DNA of 64,000 bases from Terriglobia bacterium (GCA_020073375.1 JAIQFG010000014.1:1-64000), one strand, 5' to 3'. Shown: positions 45,348-54,630, numbered from the stretch's first letter. Notes: generated by a model from the letters alone, not told the origin. Translations and numbers: made by a program.

Positions 45348-46286
45348 TTACTTATTCATCCCGTACACGATCTTCTGAGGCCCCTCGACAACTTTGAAAT
45401 CGGGCGGGACGCTGAACAGCGAAGCGTCGGGCTCGCCGCGCGAGACGTTCGTGAGATGGAACGTCTGCTCGCCCATGCGCGGGTCGCTGCGCTTGCTGGA
45501 GACGATGGTTTTCAGGTCGGGCGATGTCCAGACTTCGGTCACGATGTTCAGCGGGCGGTCGTTGCCGATTTGGCCCGCGGGGATCGTGCGCGTGGTGCGC
45601 GTGCCGTTCACCAGCAGGCCTTCCATCGATTGCGAGCCGAGGTCCTCGGCCTTCACCTCGGACGTGTCCGGAGCGATAACCGCCTTCTGAAAGAACATGT
45701 CCGGCGGGGGAGGAGGTCCGGCTACACCCGCCGCCGCGACGCCTCCGGATTGAAAATAAACTGCGTTTCCCGGACCCGCCGGCGGAGGGCCGCCCGGGCC
45801 CATCAGCATCCCGCCGGTGGACATTACGCCGGGGGCGCCCGCCGGCATTGGACCGCTGGCCGTGGTCGTCACACCCGCCGGGCCCGCGCCGAAACCAAGC
45901 ATGGGCATTTTCTGCGCCGTCTTGTCCGTCAGGTTCAAGGTGTAGGAAACTTGCGCTACCGGGTCCGTGATGAAGACGATATGCGGGGCGTTTTCCGCGG
46001 AGAGATTTCCGATCGACGGCAGGGGCGCGTCCTGCCGCGTGCGTCCCTGGGAGTCGCGCGCAATCGTGCCGGAGAAAGATTGGGTGATGCGCGTGCCGTC
46101 CGCAAGCGTCTGCACCGATTCATTGGTGATCGTCGCGGAGTAGGGCGCTCCGGATACGCTCCCGGGCCTGCCCATCATGAATCCCATGCTCATTCCCTGA
46201 ATGACCACGGTATTCGGCGGCTCCTGGGCCCCCGCCCAGGCTGCGGCCGCGAGAATTGCAAAACCGATAATCGGTGCGCGTTTCAT
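45348..46286 (-). CDS. Secreted protein of an acidobacterial-type family, unknown function
   Basis: 312 residues; GGGAGA lies 10 bases before ATG and a signal peptide ends at AWAGA. The mature part begins with a beta-rich segment (GTRITQSFSGTIARDSQGRTRQDAPLP), has a Gly/Pro-rich middle (about 130-190) and ends with a second conserved segment (DLGSQSMEGLLVNGTRTTRTIPAG, LKTIVSSKRSDPRMGEQTFHLTNV). I have seen this general layout in hypothetical acidobacterial proteins next to ECF sigma factors; no enzymatic motif is visible. It lies 3' of an ECF sigma/anti-sigma pair on the same strand. Confidence 0.7.
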   Translation of the reverse strand: MKRAPIIGFAILAAAAWAGAQEPPNTVVIQGMSMGFMMGRPGSVSGAPYSATITNESVQTLADGTRITQSFSGTIARDSQGRTRQDAPLPSIGNLSAENAPHIVFITDPVAQVSYTLNLTDKTAQKMPMLGFGAGPAGVTTTASGPMPAGAPGVMSTGGMLMGPGGPPPAGPGNAVYFQSGGVAAAGVAGPPPPPDMFFQKAVIAPDTSEVKAEDLGSQSMEGLLVNGTRTTRTIPAGQIGNDRPLNIVTEVWTSPDLKTIVSSKRSDPRMGEQTFHLTNVSRGEPDASLFSVPPDFKVVEGPQKIVYGMNK

Positions 46287-46352
46287 GGCGGTTCGTTCTC
46301 CCTTCGATTTCGACCAACACGATAAATTCTTTCCCGCGATTCAGTGGGGTAA

Positions 46353-46423
46353 GTAGGACAGGCTTCAGCCTGTCGGGTTTCGGACTCCTCGGACTAAGAC
46401 CCATAGGCTGAAGCCTGTGCCAC
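46353..46423. repeat. GTAG-headed inverted pair, GGACAGGCTTCAGCCTGTC family
   Basis: GTAGGACAGGCTTCAGCCTG at 46353 and a diverged copy, AGGCTGAAGCCTGTGCCAC, ending at 46423. The two arms differ (GGACAG versus GCACAG), so they belong to related subfamilies. Confidence 0.85.
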
Positions 46424-46473
46424 TCAAACCATTCTGCGCCGCAGCAGATTCTATGCCGCCATGGCCGCGTATT

Positions 46474-47052
46474 TCACGGCCATACAAACGTCTGGCGCGC
46501 CGACCCGTCCGCGGCAATCCGTACATTCGCGACGAACGAGACGCCCTCGGGAACCGCTCCCGGAGGAAACACGGCATCTGCGGGGATCGCAATTTCAATC
46601 GCCGGTTCCTGCGGCTGCCAGCTCGCCTCTCGAACTTGCGCGGGAGCGGCGGCCGGATGTTGGCGAATTTTCCGAATCGGGACAGACTCAGTGCGTGCAA
46701 TTTCAGCAATGCCTGTCCGCAAGGAAGCCGGGCGCGAAACATCCGCGGTGGGCGGCTCGTCGTGCAGCGGGGGCGTGACGCGCGGAATCATCAAAAGCAC
46801 CGCCGTGATCGCGACAACCGCCGCCGCACCCGCTCCGAGCAACACGCGCTCGCCGGGCGCCGCCATACGAGGCGCGCCCGCCTCCAGCTTGGCGTCGCAA
46901 TAGACGTCGACACAATGACTCAGTCGCTCATACGCGCGCATTTGATTCCGGCATTCGGCGCACTCGTCCAGATGCCGCTCGACATCGATGGCCTCGCCGG
47001 CCGCGAGCTCGCCGTCCAGCAACGCAACTAGTTTTCCGGAAAATTCACACAT
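46474..47052 (-). CDS. Anti-sigma factor with zinc-finger (zf-HC2) domain
   Basis: 192 residues; GGAGA lies 6 bases before the ATG at 47052, which overlaps the sigma gene end by 8 bases. The N-terminus has the ZAS motif H27-x3-C31-x2-C34 (ERHLDECAECR), which binds the cognate sigma factor. One membrane helix (about 70-89) follows, then a Pro-rich linker and a C-terminal periplasmic segment (IPADAVFPPGAVPEGVSFVANVRIAADGSARQ), likely a sensor or link to envelope proteins. Confidence 0.9.
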   Translation of the reverse strand: MCEFSGKLVALLDGELAAGEAIDVERHLDECAECRNQMRAYERLSHCVDVYCDAKLEAGAPRMAAPGERVLLGAGAAAVVAITAVLLMIPRVTPPLHDEPPTADVSRPASLRTGIAEIARTESVPIRKIRQHPAAAPAQVREASWQPQEPAIEIAIPADAVFPPGAVPEGVSFVANVRIAADGSARQTFVWP

Positions 47053-47584
47053 TGCATTTCTCCGCAAGTATCCTGATCGCGCGCTCCACCGTGTCGCCCA
47101 CCGTCGAGGTCGCGATGCCCAGGACTTCGCCAATCTCCCGATAGCGCAGTCCGCCGGCGCGCAGCAACAGGCACTCGCGCTCGGTTTCCGGGAGTTCCCG
47201 CATGGCGTTCTCCAGCCGCAGGAATTTTTCTTTCTCAAGCACGGCGCGTTCCGGAGTGGCCTGGTCCGCGGCCAGATCCATCTCCGGATCGATGGGGGCG
47301 CTGAACCGGCGGTCGTAGCGATTCTGCCGGTTGCGGGCCCCGTTATGGGCCACGCGAAACAGCCAGCTGCGAATGTTCTGTTTCGATCCGCCCGCCGACA
47401 AGTGCCGGTGCAGGCTCAAAAACGAATCCTGAACCACGTCCTGCGCCTCGTCGCTGGAAAGCCCCAGGCAAACAAGGTACCGCAGCAGTGGTTTGCGCAA
47501 TTCGCGATACAGGGTCGTGGCCTCGCAGGCATCGGTCGCGAAGCGCGGGATTGGCAGGACAATCGGTACGGAATCGCCGCTCAT
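47045..47584 (-). CDS. ECF-type RNA polymerase sigma factor
   Basis: 179 residues; GAGG precedes the ATG. Region 2 (about 24-90: YRELRKPLLRYLVCLGLSSDEAQDVVQDSFLSL, then IRSWLFRVAHN) binds core polymerase and the -10 element; region 4 (about 130-178: LPETERECLLLRAGGLRYREIGEVLGIATSTVGDTVERA) binds the -35 element. Its overlap with the zinc-finger anti-sigma gene shows it is held inactive until an envelope signal. Targets cannot be read; the adjacent secreted protein is a candidate. Confidence 0.94.
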   Translation of the reverse strand: MSGDSVPIVLPIPRFATDACEATTLYRELRKPLLRYLVCLGLSSDEAQDVVQDSFLSLHRHLSAGGSKQNIRSWLFRVAHNGARNRQNRYDRRFSAPIDPEMDLAADQATPERAVLEKEKFLRLENAMRELPETERECLLLRAGGLRYREIGEVLGIATSTVGDTVERAIRILAEKCNV

Positions 47585-47700
47585 CGGATCCTCAGCATCG
47601 CGCCTCTGCTTATAGAACAGCCGAGGGTGCCGATTTTCCGGTGGACCGGGAAAGAATCTCTCATGCCCGTATCAGACGGCAGTGCGGGTGTTTCGGGTTG

Positions 47701-49329
47701 CTACTGCTCCCAGCCTCCGCCCAGGGCTTTGTAGACTTGCACCAGGGCAAGGAGTTCGTTGAGGCGGGCTTGCGCCAGGCCGAGGTCGGCGGACAAATAG
47801 TTGGTTTCGTTGGTCAGGACTTCGAGGTAATTCGTGGTGCCGGCTTTGTAGCGCTGCTCGGAGAGCTTCGCGGCGTCCTGCGCGGAGGTTGACAGCAACT
47901 CCTGCTGGGCGCGGAATTCCGCGTTTTTCTGATAGGCGATCAGGGAGTCGGAAACGTCGCGGAAGGCGCCCTGGATCGTTTGTTGGTAGGTCAGGACGGC
48001 TTCCTGCTGCTGCGCCTCGGCCAGGCGCACGTTCGATTTGAGTTTTCCGGCGTTGAAGATCGGCTGCGTCACGGTTCCGGCAAAGGTCCACAGGCCGGAT
48101 GAGCCGTTGAACAGGGTTTGCAGCGCCGAACTCTGGAAGCCGGGCTCCGCCGTCAGCGAAATATCCGGAAAATAGGCAGCGCGCGCGACGCCGATGCGGG
48201 CGTTTGCCGCGATCAGCAATTGCTCGGACTGGCGAATGTCCGGGCGGCGCTCCAGCAGCGCGGAGGGCAGACCGGGCGGCACCGTCGGTGGATGCTGCTG
48301 ATCGACCAGTTCCTTGCCGCGCGGCGAGATAGGCCTGGGATTACTTCCGATCAGCACGCTCAACAAATCTTCCTGCTGCCCGATGCGCCGCTCCAGGTCC
48401 GCAATCCCCGCCGCGGCGGTATAAACCAGTTGCTCGGCCTGCCGCACGTCGAGAATCGTGCTGATGCCGTGCTCTTCCAGCGTCTTGGTCAGCTCCAGCG
48501 ATTCCTTGCGCGAGGCCAGGGCTCGTTTGGAAATTTCCAGTTCCAGGTCCAGTTCGCGCAGCTGAAAATACGCGGCGGCCACGCTGGAAACGAGCGTGGC
48601 GTTCACTTCCTGGCGCGCCCAGTCCGTGGCCAGCAATTCGGCCCGGGCGGCCTCGGTCGCGCGGCGGTACTTGCCCCAGAAATCGACGTCCCACGCGGCC
48701 GATGCGCTGACGCGGCCAATGGTGTAGCCGTAGGACGGAAAGGGTCCGATCGCCGGATTGCGCTGATTGGTTCCGGTGCCGACACCGTTCAAGGTGGGAA
48801 ATTGATCGGCGCGCGTGATGCCCACTTGCGCCTGCGCCTCCAGAACACGTGTGGCCGCGATGCGCGCGTCATAATTCTGCTTGAGCGCGGCGCGAATCAG
48901 TTCCTGCAGCTGCGAATCCTGAAATACTTCGCCCCATTTTTGTTCGCCGAGTGGCGCGCCGGCGGGTTTCGCGGCTTCCTCCTCCGGCACTCCGCGGTAG
49001 GCGCCGGGAATGTCGACGGGCGGCCTGGCGTACTTTGGGCCCACCGTGCAGCCGGCGAGAAAAAGACCGGCCACGCACAATGAAGCGGCTAACGAAAAAT
49101 TCCGGCCAAATATTCCATCTGCAGCAATCCCGGGTTTCGTAGCGCCGGCGTCTCGCCGGCATTCTGGCCGGTAGTTGTGGTGGTTCAAAGATGCCGGCGG
49201 GACGCCGGCGCTACAAAAGGCGCGCGTCCCACAATCCAAACTGCGATCTTCGTTCCATGGACATTTGGAATCGTGAAACACATAGCCCCGAAATCGAGCC
49301 GCACGTAATTTTGCGGATATTTTTTTCAT
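47701..49329 (-). CDS. RND efflux outer-membrane factor (OprM/NodT family lipoprotein)
   Basis: 542 residues as read from 49329. The barrel-tunnel protein has two outer-membrane-efflux domains (about 140-320 and 335-530). The lipobox FLAGC places the lipidated cysteine at residue 94, so 90 residues precede the true signal core (FSLAASLCVAGLFLAG). Residues 39-64 are translation of an inserted palindromic element. No ATG, GTG or TTG lies where a normal signal would begin, and the ATG at 49329 has no ribosome site. It follows the pump gene by 6 bases, so coupling is possible. The N-terminus may be damaged or misread. Confidence 0.85.
   Translation of the reverse strand: MKKISAKLRAARFRGYVFHDSKCPWNEDRSLDCGTRAFCSAGVPPASLNHHNYRPECRRDAGATKPGIAADGIFGRNFSLAASLCVAGLFLAGCTVGPKYARPPVDIPGAYRGVPEEEAAKPAGAPLGEQKWGEVFQDSQLQELIRAALKQNYDARIAATRVLEAQAQVGITRADQFPTLNGVGTGTNQRNPAIGPFPSYGYTIGRVSASAAWDVDFWGKYRRATEAARAELLATDWARQEVNATLVSSVAAAYFQLRELDLELEISKRALASRKESLELTKTLEEHGISTILDVRQAEQLVYTAAAGIADLERRIGQQEDLLSVLIGSNPRPISPRGKELVDQQHPPTVPPGLPSALLERRPDIRQSEQLLIAANARIGVARAAYFPDISLTAEPGFQSSALQTLFNGSSGLWTFAGTVTQPIFNAGKLKSNVRLAEAQQQEAVLTYQQTIQGAFRDVSDSLIAYQKNAEFRAQQELLSTSAQDAAKLSEQRYKAGTTNYLEVLTNETNYLSADLGLAQARLNELLALVQVYKALGGGWEQ
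49139..49214. repeat. GTAG-headed inverted pair inside the outer-membrane factor gene
   Basis: GTAGCGCCGGCGTCTCGCCG at 49139 and a copy ending CGGCGCTAC at 49214, same family as 41769-41845. It keeps the reading frame open and encodes residues 39-64 of the annotated protein. Confidence 0.9.
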
Positions 49330-49335
49330 GGGTTG

Positions 49336-52300
49336 CTAATCCGCGACCCCGTCCTGGGCGGCGACCCGGCCGGCCGAGGAGGGAATTTGAGAGTGTCCCG
49401 AGTGAAAGAACGAAGTCCGGTTCAGCACCTTTTCCTGGAATTGCTCGAGGTACAAATAAATCACCGGCGTCACGTACAGCGTGATGAACTGCGAAACCAC
49501 CAGCCCGCCGACAATCACCATGCCGAGAGGGCGGCGCGACGCGCCATCGGCTCCGTAGCCGGCGGCGATCGGAACGGCGCCGATCACGGCGGCCAGCGTG
49601 GTCATCAGGATCGGCCGGAAGCGGTCCAGGCTGGCGTCATGAATGGCCTGTTCGGCGGTCTCACCGGCGTCCTGGCGCTGGCGCGCGAAGTCCACGATCA
49701 TGATTCCGTTTTTCTTCACGATGCCCATGAGCATGAACATGCCGACGAATGCGTACAGCGAAGCCTGCTCGCCAAAAATAAACAAGGTAAGCAATCCCCC
49801 AACCAGGGCCGTGGGCAGCGTGGAAAGCACGGTCAGCGGGTGCACGTAGCTCTCATACAGGATGGCCAGGATCACATACATCACGAACACGGCGAGCGCC
49901 ATCAGGATGGTCAGGTCGCGCACGGTGTCGCGGAACGTCAGCGCCTCGCCCTGCAAGCTCGCGCGCATGGTGGGCGGAACGATTTCCTTCTCCGCCTTGT
50001 TGATGAAGTCGGTGGCGTCGCCGATGGCCACTTCCGGCTTCAGGTTGAAGAAAATCGAGACGCTGGTGAACTGGTTCAGGTGGTTCACGGTCTGCGCGCC
50101 CAGCGAAGTGCTCCAGGTAACCAGCGCATTGAGCGGCACCAGATTTTTTCCGTCGTCCGAGCGGATATACAACAGCGAAAGGTCGCCAGGCTTGGCGCGG
50201 TCGTTGTCCTGCACTTCCAGGATCACCTGGTACTGGTCCTCGGGCTTCTTGATCAGGTAGAGATAATTCTGCGAATAGGCGTTGCGCAGCAGATTCAGGA
50301 TCCGGGTTTCCGAGACGCCGTAAATGCGCGCCTGGTCGCGGCGGATGTTGATCTCCAGGTTCGGCGTGCTGTGAAAAAAGTCCGATGAGACCGTGGCAAA
50401 TCCCGGATACTGCCGGAGCCGTGCGAGGAATTTCTGCGCGACGTCATACACCTGCTCGGAATTCACGCCCGAAAGCGCGTAGGCGTACTGCCCCTGATTC
50501 TGGTTGGTCGCGCCCGTGCTGATGTTCAACACCGGCATGGGCCGCAGGAAAGCAAACACGCCGGGAATCGCGCCGAGCCGTCCCATCATTTTTCCGACCA
50601 CGGCTTGAATCGGAGGCCGCACCTGAGGAGGGTAAAGGAACCCGAGCAACAACCCTTGGTTGGACGCCAGGAAGCTGCTGTTTCCGGTCAGCGTGAAGGT
50701 CGCGCCCACTGCCGGATCGTCGCGCATGGCCACCGCGGCCTGATCCTGCAAAGCCCGCATCTGCTGTGGCGAGGAACCTTCCTTGCCGATCATCACGCCC
50801 CACACAAAACTGCTGTCGCCCACCGGCAGGAAGGCCTTGGGAACGGCGGCAAACAGCAAAATCGTACCGGCCATGCAGCCCGCCCAGATCAGCGCGGAGA
50901 TCCAGCGGTGCCGCAGGAACCACCAGAGCGATTTGCCATAGACCCGCAGGACGGATTGTTCGACTCGCCCCGTTATGCGCTCCACGAAATTCTGTTTCAC
51001 GCCGTGCCCGCGCGGCTTGAGCAGCCGCGCACACATCAACGGCGTCAGCGTCAGCGAAACCAGGCCCGAGGCGATAATCGCCACAACGATGGTGATGGCG
51101 AATTCCCTGAAAATTCTGCCGACCAGACCGGACATGAACACCAGCGGGAAGAACACCGCCGCCAGCGAAATGGTCATCGACAAAATCGTGAAGCTGATTT
51201 CCCGCGCGCTCTCCAGCGTCGCTTCCAGCGCGTTCAGCCCTCTTTCCATCAGACGCACCGTGTTTTCCAGGAACACGATGGCGTCGTCCACCAGGAATCC
51301 AATGGCCAGGGTGAGCGCCATCAGCGATAAATTGTCCAGGCTGTATCCGAACGCGCGCATGGCCATGAACGTGAGCAGCAGCGAGAGCGGAAGAGCCACG
51401 GTGGGAATCAGCGTGTCGGTGGCGCGGCCAAGGAAAATAAAAATCACGGCGACCACCAGCACGAACGCGATCAACAAAGTCGCCTGGACGTCCGCGACGG
51501 AATTAACGATCGTCTGCGAGCGGTCATAGATGGGCGTCACGCGCACCGACCCCGGAAGCTCGGCGCTGATGATCGGCAACAGGTCTTTTACGCTTTTGGC
51601 CACGGCGACGGCGTTGGATCCCGCCTGGCGGTTGACGGCCACTACCACGGTGGCGGCGGGTTCGCCGTAGCCGCGCACCCAGAATTTCATCTTGATGCGT
51701 TCGTCCTGAACGGTGTTTTCGACCTTCGCGATGTCATGCAAATAGACGGGCGCGCCGTTGGTGCTGCTGACGATCAGATTCCCGTAGGACGTTGCGTCGT
51801 CCAGTTGCCCGTTGGGGCGCAGCAGCGCTGTGCCCGACGGACTGTCGAATTGTCCAGCCCCGGTGTAGCTGGTGCCGTTCTTCACCGCGGCGGTCAGGTC
51901 GTCAATGGAAATTCCGCGCGCCCACATGGCCGAAGGATCGACCTTGATGCGGATCGCGGATTTCGTGCCGAACACATTGACGCTGCTGACGCCCGGCAGG
52001 ATGCTGATGCGCTGTCCGACTTGCGTGGCTCCATAATCATAAAGCTGCCCCATGGTCACCGAATCGCTGGTCAGCGCGATGTACAGGATTGGCTGGTCGT
52101 TCGGGTTCGTCTTGCTGTAGGTCGGCGGCGAGGGCAAATCGGTGGGCAGGCTGCCGGTGGCCTGCGATATGGCGGTCTGCACGTCGGTGGCGGCCGCGTC
52201 GATGCTTTTATCCAATGCAAACTGCAACGTGAAGTTTACGTGGCCTTGCGTGCTGGACGAAGTCACCAGTTCCAGCCCGTTGATCTGCATGAACTGGCGT

Positions 52301-52503
52301 TCCAGCGGCGTGGCGATGTTGTTGGCGACCGTGTCCGGGCTTGCTCCGGGATAATTTGCCTGCACGGAAATAACGGGATAATCGACAACCGGGAGGTCGT
52401 TCACCGGAAGGCTTCGGTAACTCAGCACGCCGAAGACGATGGCGGAGACGGTCAGAACCGCCGTCATCACAGGACGCCGGATGAATGGTTCGGAGAGGTT
52501 CAT
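49336..52503 (-). CDS. RND multidrug efflux pump, inner-membrane permease (MdtB/MuxB-like)
   Basis: 1055 residues, standard for hydrophobe/amphiphile RND pumps. Twelve helices with two large periplasmic loops. The N-terminus MNLSEPFIRRPVMTAVLTV and helix-4 motif GFLVDDAIVFLENTVR (proton relay aspartates) are typical of the MdtB/MdtC-MuxB/MuxC branch. It exports hydrophobic or amphipathic compounds in exchange for protons. It overlaps the adaptor gene by 4 bases (ATGA) and the outer-membrane factor follows after 6 bases. Only one pump gene is present, unlike the two-pump mdtBC type. Confidence 0.95.
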   Translation of the reverse strand: MNLSEPFIRRPVMTAVLTVSAIVFGVLSYRSLPVNDLPVVDYPVISVQANYPGASPDTVANNIATPLERQFMQINGLELVTSSSTQGHVNFTLQFALDKSIDAAATDVQTAISQATGSLPTDLPSPPTYSKTNPNDQPILYIALTSDSVTMGQLYDYGATQVGQRISILPGVSSVNVFGTKSAIRIKVDPSAMWARGISIDDLTAAVKNGTSYTGAGQFDSPSGTALLRPNGQLDDATSYGNLIVSSTNGAPVYLHDIAKVENTVQDERIKMKFWVRGYGEPAATVVVAVNRQAGSNAVAVAKSVKDLLPIISAELPGSVRVTPIYDRSQTIVNSVADVQATLLIAFVLVVAVIFIFLGRATDTLIPTVALPLSLLLTFMAMRAFGYSLDNLSLMALTLAIGFLVDDAIVFLENTVRLMERGLNALEATLESAREISFTILSMTISLAAVFFPLVFMSGLVGRIFREFAITIVVAIIASGLVSLTLTPLMCARLLKPRGHGVKQNFVERITGRVEQSVLRVYGKSLWWFLRHRWISALIWAGCMAGTILLFAAVPKAFLPVGDSSFVWGVMIGKEGSSPQQMRALQDQAAVAMRDDPAVGATFTLTGNSSFLASNQGLLLGFLYPPQVRPPIQAVVGKMMGRLGAIPGVFAFLRPMPVLNISTGATNQNQGQYAYALSGVNSEQVYDVAQKFLARLRQYPGFATVSSDFFHSTPNLEINIRRDQARIYGVSETRILNLLRNAYSQNYLYLIKKPEDQYQVILEVQDNDRAKPGDLSLLYIRSDDGKNLVPLNALVTWSTSLGAQTVNHLNQFTSVSIFFNLKPEVAIGDATDFINKAEKEIVPPTMRASLQGEALTFRDTVRDLTILMALAVFVMYVILAILYESYVHPLTVLSTLPTALVGGLLTLFIFGEQASLYAFVGMFMLMGIVKKNGIMIVDFARQRQDAGETAEQAIHDASLDRFRPILMTTLAAVIGAVPIAAGYGADGASRRPLGMVIVGGLVVSQFITLYVTPVIYLYLEQFQEKVLNRTSFFHSGHSQIPSSAGRVAAQDGVAD

Positions 52504-53627
52504 GATTGTCCCGCCGCGGGGCCTGCCGCGGGCGGAGTGTCCACGCGGACCTTCGCGCCTGGCATCACGCCGAGTTGCCCGGTGACGACCACGCGCTCGC
52601 CGGGTTGAACCCCTTGTTCCACTACGATCTGATCGCCTTGCCGCTGGCCGAGTTTTATAATCCGCAATTCAGCGGTCGAATCCTGCTTCACCACGTAGAC
52701 GAACGGGCCCTTGGCGGAATCCTGGGTTGCGGCTACGGGCACAAGCACAGCTTTCGGAAGAGTCGCCAGAACCAGCCGCACGTTCACAAATTGTCCCGGC
52801 CAAAGGCGGTGATCCGCGTTCGGAACGGTGGCGCGCAGCATCACGGTGCCACTCGAGGACTGCACGGAATTGTCGAGAAATGTGAGGCGCCCCACCACCG
52901 GCTTCTCCGGCTCATCGGGCAAGCGCACTTCGACTTTCAGTTCGCCGCCGCGCGAATTTCGCTGCACCGCTGGAAGATCGTTTTCGGTCACGGTGAAATC
53001 GGCGTAGATCGGATCCAACCGCTCGATCGTCAGCAGCGTCGTGGAATTCGTGGTGACCACGTTGCCTACGTCCACCAGCCTGTGCCCCGCGCGGCCGTCG
53101 ATGGGCGAGCGGATCGCGGTGTACTCCAGATTCAGGCGAGCGGATTCAACCGCTGCCTGGTTTTGTCGGACCTGCGCTTCGCCCACGTCCACGGCGTTTT
53201 TCCGAGTATCGTAATCCTGGCGCGCGATGGCCTTGGATTCCACCAGGTCCTGCACGCGCGCAAACTGAATCTTCGCGAAATCCAGCGCGGCCTTGGATTG
53301 CACCAGATTCGCTTCGGCCGCGTCGAGTTGGGCCTGGAAGGGCCGCGGGTCGATCGTAAACAGCGGATCGCCCTTCTTCACGTCCGCGCCGTCGGTGAAG
53401 CGAATCTCCGTGATTCGCCCGGAAACTTCCGGCTGCACGGAAACCACCTCGCGCGCAACGCCTCGCCCCACTTCGTCCAGATAGACGGGCACGCTGGCCA
53501 TGACCGCCGGAGTCACGATCACCGGCGAAGGCGGCCGCTCCAGCGCCGGCGGATCCTTCTTCGCGCAGCCCGATGTCAGCAAAGCCGCGCCGCATAGCAA
53601 AACGAATAACTTTTCCGGACGGAACAT
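52500..53627 (-). CDS. RND efflux periplasmic adaptor (membrane fusion protein)
   Basis: 375 residues from ATG at 53627 (AGGTGA just upstream; a TTG at 53630 is also possible). Lipoprotein signal with LTSGC near residue 20. Then the lipoyl half-motif (VSVQPEVSGRITEIRFTDGADVKKGDPLFTID), a coiled-coil hairpin (about 95-165), the second lipoyl half (YTAIRSPIDGRAGHRLVDVGNVV) and the beta-barrel domain. It links pump and outer-membrane channel. The gene is first in the operon. Confidence 0.95.
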   Translation of the reverse strand: MFRPEKLFVLLCGAALLTSGCAKKDPPALERPPSPVIVTPAVMASVPVYLDEVGRGVAREVVSVQPEVSGRITEIRFTDGADVKKGDPLFTIDPRPFQAQLDAAEANLVQSKAALDFAKIQFARVQDLVESKAIARQDYDTRKNAVDVGEAQVRQNQAAVESARLNLEYTAIRSPIDGRAGHRLVDVGNVVTTNSTTLLTIERLDPIYADFTVTENDLPAVQRNSRGGELKVEVRLPDEPEKPVVGRLTFLDNSVQSSSGTVMLRATVPNADHRLWPGQFVNVRLVLATLPKAVLVPVAATQDSAKGPFVYVVKQDSTAELRIIKLGQRQGDQIVVEQGVQPGERVVVTGQLGVMPGAKVRVDTPPAAGPAAGQS

Positions 53628-53672
53628 CAATCACCTATCGTTTCGTGGAGGGTAAATTCCCAACCCATTTAG

Positions 53673-53703
53673 ATAGTACGATACCTTGTATCAGATGTTT
53701 CAA
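53673..53703 (-). promoter_or_regulatory. RND operon promoter with long spacer and central dyad
   Basis: On the minus strand TTGAAA (53698-53703) and TACTAT (53673-53678) are separated by 19 bases. The spacer holds the dyad GATAC-AAG-GTATC (53680-53692). Over-long spacers containing a dyad are the mark of promoters activated by MerR-family regulators, which twist the DNA to align the hexamers. A TetR-type operator is the alternative. No regulator gene is adjacent. Confidence 0.55.
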
Positions 53704-53775
53704 ACCGATTTGGAGTCATAGATTTTTTGCGGCGCTGCGGCTTGGCTCTAACATGCTGAAAATATAGGTACATAG

Positions 53776-54630
53776 ATGGAATCAACGTCCCCGGGGACGC
53801 GAATGACGGCGAAAATCTACTCTGTGATTCAATGCGTGACTTGTAGCGCGCCCTTATTCCCCGGGTTTCGCCCCACATTTGCGTCTGCCATAATGATTGC
53901 CCGAGCGTCGCGGCAGGAGGATCGGGACAGATTGGCCAGAGCACCCAAGATCGCGCCGAACCGGAATGCTCTGCACCCGTTCGACCGGAAATATGGGACC
54001 GACACCGGCGGCTACCTCGGTCCCGATGAACTGAGAGCCGGCACGGCAAGTGACGCAATGAACAACGGGTATTCGGCCGTCGCGCCGTCCGTGTTCCGCG
54101 AAGCGTGCCGGCGCTGGCGCGAGACTCTTGCCCCGTCCAATGCGCGCATCCAAGCCTACACCTTCGTGGACGTTGGAGCCGGCAAGGGCCGCGCGCTGCT
54201 TCTGGCTGCTGAATTGGCTTTTCGCAAAGTGATCGGCGTGGAGTTGAACGAAGACCTGGCGCGCCTCGCGCGGCGGAATGTAAACCTTTGGATGAACTCG
54301 TCGCGTTTGCGCGGGAAAATTCGAGTTCTCCATCAAGATGCCATGCAATTTCGCTGGCCTCGAGCGCCGCTGCTGGTCTACCTCAACAATCCTTTTGAAT
54401 GCGCGTTAGTGGAAAAACTGGCGGCAAAATTGGCGGGAATAGCGGCCTCCGGCCCCCGCCTGGTGGATATTCTCTACGTCAATCCCGGCTGCGCGGACAC
54501 ACTGACCGGTTCGGGAAATTTCCGGTTGTTGTGGAACGCGCAAATCGAAATGGACCAAGCCGACCGGCAGGCCGATCCCTACGGCGCCGCCTCGGACCGC
54601 GTGGCGGCGTTCCGATTCCGCGCGCGTTAG
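53776..54630 (+). CDS. Class I SAM-dependent methyltransferase-like protein
   Basis: 284 residues from the ATG at 53776 (AGGT upstream); later ATGs at 53803 and 53893 are possible, and residues 1-55 look unconserved, so the start is uncertain. The core (about 60-230) begins NALHPFDRKYGTDTGG and has motif I VDVGAGKGRALLLAAE, motif II (KVIGVELNEDLARLARRN) and LVYLNNPF in place of the usual motif IV. It most likely binds S-adenosylmethionine; the substrate is unknown. It stands alone beside the divergent RND operon. Confidence 0.7.
   Translation: MESTSPGTRMTAKIYSVIQCVTCSAPLFPGFRPTFASAIMIARASRQEDRDRLARAPKIAPNRNALHPFDRKYGTDTGGYLGPDELRAGTASDAMNNGYSAVAPSVFREACRRWRETLAPSNARIQAYTFVDVGAGKGRALLLAAELAFRKVIGVELNEDLARLARRNVNLWMNSSRLRGKIRVLHQDAMQFRWPRAPLLVYLNNPFECALVEKLAAKLAGIAASGPRLVDILYVNPGCADTLTGSGNFRLLWNAQIEMDQADRQADPYGAASDRVAAFRFRAR

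Noticed and set aside
53680-53692. Attachment site or small mobile-element end
   Set aside because: The dyad has no second copy in the window and no integrase is near; its place between -35 and -10 hexamers explains it better.
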